From assembly GCA_902795135.1 (NCBI GenBank), contig CADBJW010000014.1, positions 23,749 to 87,748 on the forward strand: a DNA stretch of 64,000 nt. The letters run 5' to 3'. Both the position numbers and the translations under genes were made by a program. This DNA comes from an uncultured Eubacteriales bacterium. GTDB lineage: Bacteria > Bacillota > Clostridia > Peptostreptococcales > Anaerovoracaceae. Positions within the stretch are counted from its first letter, which is position 1. Every line of letters begins with the position of its first letter. Under the pieces are notes generated by a model. It had not been told where the DNA came from, did not search any database, and worked only from the letters and a program-made list of their open reading frames with translations. Of the stretch, positions 58,042 through 64,000 are shown one piece after another.

Positions 58042-60626
58042 TGGAAAAATACACGGTTACAGGAATGAGCTGCGCGGCCTGTCAGGCTCGAGTGGAAAAG
58101 GCCGTATCCAAAGTACCGGGAGTAAACAGCTGCTCGGTAAGCCTTTTGACCAACTCCATGGGCGTTGAGGGAACGGCGTCCCCGGAGGACATCATCCAAG
58201 CGGTCCAAAACGCCGGATATGGCGTGCAGAAACAAATGAATCAAAACACCCAAAGAACAGGATCATCGGCCCAGGCCAGACTGGAGGAGCAAAAGACGGC
58301 CCTCGAAGATACGGAAACGCCGAAGCTAAAACGACGTCTCATCGCGTCCGTATGCATTTTGATTCTGCTCATGTACGGCTCCATGGGACATATGATGTGG
58401 GACCTGCCGCTGCCAGGCTTTTTTGATGGAAACCATATTGCCATGGGAATTCTGCAGATGATACTGGCAGCCATCATCATGATGATCAACGGCCGGTTCT
58501 TCTCCAGTGGGTTCAAGAGCCTGTTGCATTTGGCACCGAACATGGACACGCTGGTTGCCATGGGATCCATGACTTCCTTTGTGTGGAGTGTGGTTGTCCT
58601 CTTCAAGATGACCGGGGACCAGCTGGCAGGAAACGGAGATGCGGTCGCGGCAGACATGCACAATTTTTACTTCGAGTCGGCGGCCATGATCGTGACACTG
58701 ATCACGATCGGCAAAATGCTGGAAGCCATGTCCAAAGGCAAAACCACGGATGCCCTCAAAGGGCTCATGAAGATGGCGCCCCAAAGGGCGGTGATTGAGG
58801 GACCGGATGGAAGGGAGCAGGAAATTCCCATCGAACAGCTGGCCGTCGGGGATGTGTTTATCGTCCGCCCCGGAGACAGCATTCCGGTCGATGGAGAGAT
58901 TCTGGAAGGCTTTACGGCGGTCAATGAAGCGGCACTTACGGGAGAGAGTATCCCGGTGGACAAAGGCCCTGGCAGCCGCGTGTCCGCAGCCACCATCAAT
59001 ACTTCCGGATTTATTAAAGCAAAAGCAACGCGAGTCGGCGAAGACACGACCCTCTCGCAGATTATACAAATGGTCAGCGATGCAGCTGCAACAAAAGCAC
59101 CAATCGCGAAAATCGCAGACCGGGTGTCCGGCATTTTTGTTCCGGCAGTCATCGGTATCGCGGCCTGTGTGATTCTCATCTGGCTGCTGGTTGGTGCTCA
59201 TGTGGGGTACGCTTTGGCCCGGGGCATTTCCGTACTGGTCATCAGCTGTCCTTGTGCCCTTGGACTGGCAACGCCGGTTGCCATCATGGTTGGAAACGGC
59301 ATGGGAGCGAGAAAGGGCATCCTCTTTAAGACCGCAGCGTCTCTGGAAGCAGCGGGGAGGACGGAAATCATCGCCCTGGATAAGACGGGAACGATTACAA
59401 AGGGAACGCCGGTGGTCACCGATCTGATCCCGGCGGATGAAACGACGGAAGCAGAGCTTTTGCATTATGCAGCCTCTCTGGAGGCAAAAAGCGAGCACCC
59501 GATTGCAAAGGCCATTCTAGACGCTGCAAAGGATCAGGCATGCGGGACGGACGAAGTGCAGAGCTTTCGGGCGCTGCCCGGCAGCGGTCTGGAAGGGAGT
59601 ATTGACGGTAAGAAACTGTTAGGCGGAAGCATGCAGTATGTGTCCGGACAGAGGGACTTGCCGGAGGCTATGATCAGAACCAGTGAAACGCTGGCCGGAC
59701 AGGGAAAGACGCCGATGGTATTTCTGCTGGAAGACCGGATTCTGGGTATCATCGCTGTTGCGGATACGATCAAAGAAGACAGCCCGCAGGCGATCCGGCA
59801 GCTGCAGAATATGGGACTCCATGTGGTGATGCTGACAGGAGATAACGAGCTTGCCGCAAAGGCCATCGGAGAAGAAGCCGGCGTGGACGAGGTCATTGCA
59901 GGCGTTTTGCCATCCGGAAAAGAGAAGGTGATTCGAGACCTGCAAAAGCGCGGTAAGGTTGCCATGGCAGGAGACGGCATCAATGATGCACCGGCTCTCA
60001 CGCGCGCCGATACGGGAATCGCAATCGGCGCCGGTGCGGATGTGGCCGTTGACGCAGCAGATGTGGTTCTTATGAACAACACTCTCTTAGACGCCGCCGC
60101 AGCCATTCGTCTGAGCAGGGCAACTCTGAGAAACATCCATGAAAATCTGTTCTGGGCATTCTTTTATAACATCTTGCTGATTCCGCTTGCCGCAGGAGCC
60201 TACGTCCATCTTATGGGCGGCTGGTCCATGAACCCCATGCTGGGAGCTGCAGCCATGAGCCTTTCCAGCTTTTGCGTCTGCATGAATGCGCTCCGGCTGA
60301 ATCTGTTTGATATACATAGCACGAAAAAAGACAAGCCTTTGCGAAAGAAAAGGCTCGATTACGACAAACAAGAAGGATATGACAAAGAAGGACATGACAA
60401 GAAGGAGGACAAAATCATGAAAAAAACAGTTAATATTGAAGGTATGATGTGCCCGCACTGCGAGGCGACAGTGAAGAAAGCCCTGGAGGCGCTGGACGGC
60501 GTTAGTGAAGCGGTCGTCAGTCATGAAGCCGGTACGGCAGTGTTGGACATGACCGCCGATGTAGACGATGCGGTTCTGACAAAGGCCGTTGAAGAAAAGG
60601 ATTACAAAGTTCTGTCCGTGGACTAG
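58041..60626 (+). CDS. copA: Copper-exporting P1B ATPase CopA with fused C-terminal CopZ domain
   Basis: 861 residues. An N-terminal heavy-metal domain (GMSCAACQARV) is followed by eight transmembrane helices, the metal-binding CPC in VISCPCALGLATPV, phosphorylation site DKTGTITKG, SEHPIA, and GDGINDAPALTRAD. It pumps Cu(I) out of the cell. After the last helices a Lys/Asp-rich linker leads to a second heavy-metal domain (residues about 793-861, GMMCPHCEATVKKALEAL) that has the exact size and start of free CopZ. An internal ribosome site precedes that part, so CopZ may also be made separately. The DMT gene converges 9 nt downstream. Confidence 0.95.
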   Translation: MEKYTVTGMSCAACQARVEKAVSKVPGVNSCSVSLLTNSMGVEGTASPEDIIQAVQNAGYGVQKQMNQNTQRTGSSAQARLEEQKTALEDTETPKLKRRLIASVCILILLMYGSMGHMMWDLPLPGFFDGNHIAMGILQMILAAIIMMINGRFFSSGFKSLLHLAPNMDTLVAMGSMTSFVWSVVVLFKMTGDQLAGNGDAVAADMHNFYFESAAMIVTLITIGKMLEAMSKGKTTDALKGLMKMAPQRAVIEGPDGREQEIPIEQLAVGDVFIVRPGDSIPVDGEILEGFTAVNEAALTGESIPVDKGPGSRVSAATINTSGFIKAKATRVGEDTTLSQIIQMVSDAAATKAPIAKIADRVSGIFVPAVIGIAACVILIWLLVGAHVGYALARGISVLVISCPCALGLATPVAIMVGNGMGARKGILFKTAASLEAAGRTEIIALDKTGTITKGTPVVTDLIPADETTEAELLHYAASLEAKSEHPIAKAILDAAKDQACGTDEVQSFRALPGSGLEGSIDGKKLLGGSMQYVSGQRDLPEAMIRTSETLAGQGKTPMVFLLEDRILGIIAVADTIKEDSPQAIRQLQNMGLHVVMLTGDNELAAKAIGEEAGVDEVIAGVLPSGKEKVIRDLQKRGKVAMAGDGINDAPALTRADTGIAIGAGADVAVDAADVVLMNNTLLDAAAAIRLSRATLRNIHENLFWAFFYNILLIPLAAGAYVHLMGGWSMNPMLGAAAMSLSSFCVCMNALRLNLFDIHSTKKDKPLRKKRLDYDKQEGYDKEGHDKKEDKIMKKTVNIEGMMCPHCEATVKKALEALDGVSEAVVSHEAGTAVLDMTADVDDAVLTKAVEEKDYKVLSVD
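60402..60419 (+). promoter_or_regulatory. Internal ribosome binding site and start for CopZ
   Basis: AAGGAGG (60402-60408), 8 nt, ATG 60417, in frame with copA. Translation from here gives a 69-residue CopZ-like chaperone (MKKTVNIEGMMCPHC start) ending at the same stop, 60626. Confidence 0.65.
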
Positions 60627-60635
60627 GCTTTTGGA

Positions 60636-61544
60636 TCAGGACTGTGGACTGAGCCGGTCCAGATAATCCTTTTCGCGGATGACAAAGAATCCGGATACGA
60701 TGACGATAAATCCGCCAATGTACTGGAGTAAAATCAAATCCTGATGAAGCAGAATCAATCCGAAAAAGGCAGACGTGACCGGCAGGAAGTTGGAGTAGAC
60801 GGCGCAGATGGTTGAACCGAGCCGTTCCAGACCGGTAACTTCAATGATGAAGCAAACGCCTTCGCTAATGAGACCTAAATACAATAACTCCAGGAGAATC
60901 TGCGGCGGAAGCTGGGAAATGGTATGCCATTTTGGGGCCGCAAGTGGCGTGGTCATGCACCATGCGAGAGAAGCCTGGTAGAGGGCCACGGTAATGGAAC
61001 CATATTTTTCGGTGGTGCTTTCGGTGAGGAACAGATAACCGAGCCAGGCCAGTAGGGCAACGACGCACATGAGATATCCCTTTGCCTTGCCGCCCGCCAG
61101 ATCACCCAGATCCGTTCCGATGGTAAGGGCGATGCCGATGACTCCCAGAATCATAAGCAACAAAAGCTTGATGCTCAGGCGTCTATGGAATAATAGCTTT
61201 TCCACGAGAATCGTTCCAATTGGCAGGAATCCATAGATGACGGTAATGTTTGCGATCGGCACGGTGTCGAGGGCCACGTATTCGCTGTACAGATAGACGA
61301 TATGACCAAGAAAGGTGGAGCCGATGATAAAAGGCAGATCCTTTAAGTCAGGCAGCCTGAATCCAGTCATTTTTTTGGCGACGAATGCAATCAAAAGGGC
61401 ACCAAAAAAGTATTTCACGTTCATCAAAAGCAGCGTGTCTACATGATCCAAAGCATCTTTTGCAATGGACCACTCCATGCCCCAAACGGTGACGAGAAAC
61501 ACCATCAAGATATGATATTTGAATTGACTGATGCGGGAATCCAC
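60636..61544 (-). CDS. DMT/EamA family transporter, second gene
   Basis: 302 residues, ten predicted helices in two EamA repeats (HILMVFLVTVWGMEWSIAKD at the start; YLMCVVALLAWLGYLFLTES at the second). Translation starts at GTG 61544, supported by AGGAGG 6 nt upstream. It is divergent from the AraC-type regulator with a palindrome between, so the regulator probably controls it. Substrate unknown. Confidence 0.88.
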   Translation of the reverse strand: MDSRISQFKYHILMVFLVTVWGMEWSIAKDALDHVDTLLLMNVKYFFGALLIAFVAKKMTGFRLPDLKDLPFIIGSTFLGHIVYLYSEYVALDTVPIANITVIYGFLPIGTILVEKLLFHRRLSIKLLLLMILGVIGIALTIGTDLGDLAGGKAKGYLMCVVALLAWLGYLFLTESTTEKYGSITVALYQASLAWCMTTPLAAPKWHTISQLPPQILLELLYLGLISEGVCFIIEVTGLERLGSTICAVYSNFLPVTSAFFGLILLHQDLILLQYIGGFIVIVSGFFVIREKDYLDRLSPQS

Positions 61545-61570
61545 CTATAACCTCCTATGATTGACATCAA

Positions 61571-61585
61571 CTATTATGATAATAG
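61571..61585. promoter_or_regulatory. Palindromic site between the DMT and AraC genes
   Basis: CTATTA-TGA-TAATAG is a perfect inverted repeat in the 100-nt divergent region, next to TTGACA at 61561-61566. A likely operator of the AraC-family regulator. Confidence 0.5.
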
Positions 61586-61644
61586 GGAGTGAATATCAAA
61601 AGGCACTTGTTTTTTAGGGCTCATGGGGGTATATTTGATATACT

Positions 61645-62637
61645 ATGAGACAATATATTAACAAAATAGGGTTTAAATCAGCGGCACGGGTTCGCGCAAA
61701 AGCAGAAACGATCATCAATCAGCCCTTTCATGTGCACGATGAAGAAATCGAAATCATATGTGTGATAAAGGGAAACGTTGTCATTATGGATTCTGCCGCC
61801 GTGCACCATCTCAAGGAAGGCTGTGTCCATGTGTTTAACCGGACGGAGGCCCATAAAATCACAGCAGAGCAAATGGACTCTGCCGGGGATGCAGATGACA
61901 ATATCGTGCTGACGATCCATATTGATCATACCCACTATACGCGCTGGTTCGACCGTCTTGGCAGGTTGTTTTTTGTCTGCGATACGGCAGATGAGAATGA
62001 GATTTTCTCTTCTGAGATGAAGAGCGTCCGCTTCTATCTGGCGAAAATCGCCTGGGAATATTTCACGGAGTGCAGGGCCTTTGCACTGGAGACGGCTACA
62101 AAGCAACTGATCGAACTGCTCATCGATGAGTTCCAGAATTACATTTATGGCATGGACGGTAAGCGGATCGCCAATATCGTTCGGCTGCAGGCGACCAATC
62201 AGGAATTGACGGCCTGGGGCCATCCGAAGAATTATGATCGAACCTATCGGATTGTCGATTATATCGAGGCGCATTTCAGAGAAAAATTGCAGTTAAAGGA
62301 CATCGCCAGATCCGAAAACGTCAGTGAGGCACACTTGTCACGTAATTTCAAGGAGAATCTGGGCATGAGTTTTTCACAGTTTCTTTCTCTGACGCGGTGC
62401 ACCCATGCGGCGAGATTGATTTCATCAACGGACCAGACCGTCGATCAAATTGCGGAATCCTCAGGGTTTTCCGCTAGAAAGGATTTGGCGAAACAATTCC
62501 GGAAATGGTATCAGATGACCCCGTCGGAATATCGTAGAGAAATCATAAGGGACATGAATGGTCCGGCGGCAATTTCCCGCCCGGTGGAATTCCAGCGGAT
62601 CAAAGGTCAAATGCATTTATATTTGGATGAGTATTAA
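61645..62637 (+). CDS. AraC family transcriptional regulator
   Basis: 330 residues. The N-terminal half is a cupin-type ligand domain (HVHDEEIEIICVIKGNVVIM, then KEGCVHVFNRTEAHKI); the last 100 residues hold the two helix-turn-helices (KLQLKDIARSENVSEAHLSR and DQTVDQIAESSGFSARKDLA with KWYQMTPSEYRRE). It probably senses a small molecule and controls the divergent DMT transporter. The ATG at 61645 lacks a well-placed ribosome site, and a TATACT directly touches it, so the start point is uncertain; no better in-frame start is visible. Confidence 0.88.
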   Translation: MRQYINKIGFKSAARVRAKAETIINQPFHVHDEEIEIICVIKGNVVIMDSAAVHHLKEGCVHVFNRTEAHKITAEQMDSAGDADDNIVLTIHIDHTHYTRWFDRLGRLFFVCDTADENEIFSSEMKSVRFYLAKIAWEYFTECRAFALETATKQLIELLIDEFQNYIYGMDGKRIANIVRLQATNQELTAWGHPKNYDRTYRIVDYIEAHFREKLQLKDIARSENVSEAHLSRNFKENLGMSFSQFLSLTRCTHAARLISSTDQTVDQIAESSGFSARKDLAKQFRKWYQMTPSEYRREIIRDMNGPAAISRPVEFQRIKGQMHLYLDEY

Positions 62638-62659
62638 ATTTGAATGAGTCTTAAAAATC

Positions 62660-63334
62660 ATGGAAATCAAGCTACCGAAAACAATCGACCGGAAGCCTTG
62701 GCTCAGGTATATGATGGGCAAAGGCGAGCCCGATGACCAGCTCAAAGAAAAAATGGATGAGGCGGAGAAGCTTTTGCTTGAAGCGGCTCAGCCGCGGGGA
62801 ATCTATCGCATCCTGGGTAAAGAGGACGTTGCGATGGAGGGGTTTTCGATTGTCAAACACCTAGAAGGCTGTGATCAGGTGGCAGTACTTGCCGTGACCA
62901 TTGGAAGCGGAGTCGATCATCTGGTCCGCATCTATGAGCTAAAGAACATGGCCATGGCAATGATTCTAAATGCCGGGGCATCGGTGTTGGCGGAACAGAC
63001 CGCCGATGAAGCGGAACAAGCCATGATCCGTGAAATTCGTGAGAAATACGGGCAAAAGGAAGATTGGAAGGAACGGGACGTATTCTTTACGCCGCGTTTT
63101 AGTCCGGGGTACGGCGATTACCCTTTACAGTACCAGAACGATATTCTGCATTACGTAGATGCTGCCAGGAAGATCGGCATTACGCTGACCCCTGGCAACA
63201 TGATGGTTCCGGTAAAATCCATCACCGGGCTTGTTGGCATCGCAGACCACCCAGTAAAAGGCAGGCTTGCCACCTGCAGTGAGTGCGTGTTAAGAAGCAA
63301 GTGCACGCTCTGGAGCCAGGGCGAACATTGCTGA
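62660..63334 (+). CDS. Free-standing MetH activation-domain protein
   Basis: 224 residues resembling the C-terminal SAM-binding activation domain of B12-dependent methionine synthase. RFSPGYGDYPLQYQNDI is the family motif, and LAVTIGSGVDHLVRIY and KSITGLVGIADHP fit the fold. It ends with a Cys-rich tail (CSECVLRSKCTLWSQGEHC) that may hold a cluster or metal. In clostridia such proteins accompany split or short MetH enzymes and reactivate cob(II)alamin. No metH-type gene is in the window. It starts 23 nt after the AraC gene, possibly co-transcribed. Confidence 0.85.
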   Translation: MEIKLPKTIDRKPWLRYMMGKGEPDDQLKEKMDEAEKLLLEAAQPRGIYRILGKEDVAMEGFSIVKHLEGCDQVAVLAVTIGSGVDHLVRIYELKNMAMAMILNAGASVLAEQTADEAEQAMIREIREKYGQKEDWKERDVFFTPRFSPGYGDYPLQYQNDILHYVDAARKIGITLTPGNMMVPVKSITGLVGIADHPVKGRLATCSECVLRSKCTLWSQGEHC

Positions 63335-63374
63335 TGGGCAGCGCCAAATCAGGCCTCTCCATCAGACCTCTCCA

Positions 63375-63683
63375 TTAGGCATCTTCTTGGGGCCAGTACA
63401 CGCAGTAACAAGGGTAGACCTCTCCCAGATATACCCAAACCGTATCTCCCATTTCGAGTTTTTCTTTCTTATCTTCAAAATAGAGATCCGGGATAATTAG
63501 CTTAAGACTGGTTCTTTTTTTTCCTTTCAGAATGACCCCTTCCTTGACCGGGTTTGCCCTGAATTCTTCCAGCTTCCGTCTGAAATCAACGACTCCGGTT
63601 TCCTTTCCGAAGTATTCTGCAAACTCGTTAACATCTGCATAGATCACGTTTTCCGGATCCTTAAACCAAGCGAATCTCATCAT
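63375..63683 (-). CDS. Small protein of unknown function behind a structured leader
   Basis: 102 residues, no signal peptide or membrane helix. It starts MMRFAWFKDPENVIYADVNE, has a basic middle (VILKGKKRTSLKLIIPDLYF) and ends LGEVYPCYCVYWPQEDA with two Cys. I do not recognise the family. ATG 63683 is chosen because AAAGGA lies 8 nt upstream; an in-frame start at 63758 would run through the leader. The gene is expressed from a promoter about 165 nt upstream through a folded leader RNA. Confidence 0.65.
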   Translation of the reverse strand: MMRFAWFKDPENVIYADVNEFAEYFGKETGVVDFRRKLEEFRANPVKEGVILKGKKRTSLKLIIPDLYFEDKKEKLEMGDTVWVYLGEVYPCYCVYWPQEDA

Positions 63684-63699
63684 AATTATATTCCTTTCC

Positions 63700-63735
63700 C
63701 TGTGCGGCTTTTTTTGACCACAAAAAAAGACACAG
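63700..63735 (-). promoter_or_regulatory. Hairpin with U7/A7 arms just before the ribosome site
   Basis: Minus strand: CTGTG-x-CTTTTTTT (63735-63722) pairs with AAAAAAAG-x-CACAG (63715-63700 region). It lies between the structured leader and the ribosome site and may act as an expression platform or terminator. Confidence 0.45.
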
Positions 63736-63759
63736 TCACACCTCAGAAGACCTTGCACT

Positions 63760-63848
63760 TACGAAACGAATCCGACCCGACTTATCTCAAAGAGCTTCAC
63801 GGTTGCTGAGACACAGTGCCGGCTTTCCGGCTTCCGATCTGTTTCGTA
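63760..63848 (-). ncRNA. Candidate structured leader RNA (possible riboswitch) of the small unknown gene
   Basis: Minus strand, 89 nt starting at the predicted transcription start. TACGAAAC (63848-63841) pairs with GTTTCGTA (63767-63760) as a closing stem. Inside are GCCGG-AAAG-CCGGC and GTCTCA...TGAGAT with a 17-nt loop containing GCAACCGTGAAG, then AAGTCGGGTCGG. Some words recall cobalamin riboswitches (GGAAGCCGG, GCAACCGTGA, AAGTC), but the conserved GTGAAAATCC loop is missing, so I cannot assign a known class. Confidence 0.5.
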
Positions 63849-63855
63849 CAGCATA

Positions 63856-63884
63856 ATGTTACCGTTCCGTCTGAAGAATGTCAA
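63856..63884 (-). promoter_or_regulatory. Promoter of the structured leader
   Basis: Minus strand TTGACA (63884-63879), 17-nt spacer, TAACAT (63861-63856). The expected start, about 63849, is exactly at the 5' edge of the closing stem. Confidence 0.65.
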
Positions 63885-63911
63885 GACAGAGCAGGCAGGA
63901 TAGGATATAAT
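63883..63911 (+). promoter_or_regulatory. Promoter of the HAD gene, predicting a leaderless mRNA
   Basis: AAGACA (63883-63888), 17 nt, TATAAT (63906-63911), then AAAGCC and ATG 63918. The expected first base is the A of the ATG; no ribosome site is seen. Its -35 overlaps the -35 of the minus-strand promoter. Confidence 0.6.
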
Positions 63912-63917
63912 AAAGCC

Positions 63918-64000
63918 ATGGATTACAGCGTTATTTTTGACATGGATGGGGTCATCTTTGATACAGAGAGAATGTATTTGGAGTGCTGCGTTCCCGCCGC
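63918..64000 (+). CDS. HAD-family hydrolase, N-terminal end (partial)
   Basis: Runs off the right edge. The visible start MDYSVIFDMDGVIFDTERMY contains the HAD motif I DxDGVxxDTE typical of beta-phosphoglucomutase or phosphoglycolate phosphatase-like enzymes. The specific activity cannot be told from 27 residues. Confidence 0.85.
   Translation, partial: MDYSVIFDMDGVIFDTERMYLECCVPA

Noticed and set aside
58326-59498. Minus-strand open frame of 390 codons opposite copA
   Set aside because: copA motifs are intact on the plus strand; the antisense product is His/Arg-rich with no family pattern.
61639-61644. TATACT as the -10 of the AraC gene
   Set aside because: It touches the start codon, so transcription would start inside the gene; no downstream in-frame start rescues it.

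Overview
The window looks like the chromosome of a low-to-mid GC Gram-positive anaerobe of the class Clostridia. The signs are strong AGGAGG-type ribosome binding sites, SigA promoters with many extended -10 elements, a CIRCE operator, an FMN riboswitch in front of ribU, Rex, CsoR, a UPF0182 protein, an ornithine-racemase-like protein and clostridial two-cluster ferredoxin. A Family XIII / Anaerovoracaceae type gut anaerobe is my guess from gene content; no rRNA or tRNA gene is present to test it.

Layout. 1-5030 is housekeeping: end of prfA, tsaC, rpiB, upp, tyrS, then rplM-rpsI behind their own promoter and a long leader. 5077-9721 holds a secreted M3 peptidase, an ornithine/alanine racemase, a small lipoprotein, a DUF202 protein and a ThrH-type phosphatase. 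9906-16424 is a three-gene envelope operon: two membrane proteins dominated by charged coiled coil (one with a zinc ribbon) and a UPF0182 protein. 16529-20801 has an atypical glutamine synthetase, serS and a secreted NlpC/P60 hydrolase.

20916-28789 is the first molybdenum-hydroxylase region. A minus-strand operon (cysteine-desulfurase-like protein, an unrecognised His-rich protein, a CoA-transferase) is divergent from a Mop-type aldehyde oxidoreductase, which is followed by a ThiF/MoeB E1-like enzyme and a MoaD-like carrier ending in Gly-Gly. 29169-36017 is a giant repeat-rich surface protein gene broken into three reading frames at two copies of an identical 102-bp repeat. A second Mop paralogue (36102-39107, minus) follows, then two related small secreted proteins, one with a frameshifted signal peptide. 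40864-43814 is a likely maturation operon: methyltransferase, XdhC, and a MobA-like nucleotidyltransferase fused to a histidine phosphatase. Together these genes look like a dispersed system for building and inserting a modified molybdenum cofactor into two dedicated hydroxylases.

43825-51711 contains mnmM, the FMN riboswitch and ribU, the t6A genes tsaE-tsaB-(rimI-tsaD fusion), a 36-residue membrane peptide, an ABC-F ATPase, acpP, rex and a ferredoxin. With tsaC at the start, the window carries the bacterial t6A gene set. 51782-54699 has a P-loop/Asp23-like protein and CIRCE-controlled groES-groEL. 54807-63334 carries two DMT transporters, a cobalamin adenosyltransferase, an MFS exporter, the csoR-copA copper operon (copA carries a fused copZ with its own internal start signals), an AraC regulator and a MetH-activation-domain protein. 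The window ends with a small unknown gene behind a structured leader RNA and a truncated HAD hydrolase gene.

The points I find most worth checking are the structured leader at 63760-63848, the molybdenum hydroxylase maturation set with its unrecognised partner protein, the three genes whose promoters sit so close to the start codon that their mRNAs should be leaderless, and the two gene fusions that keep internal ribosome binding sites.
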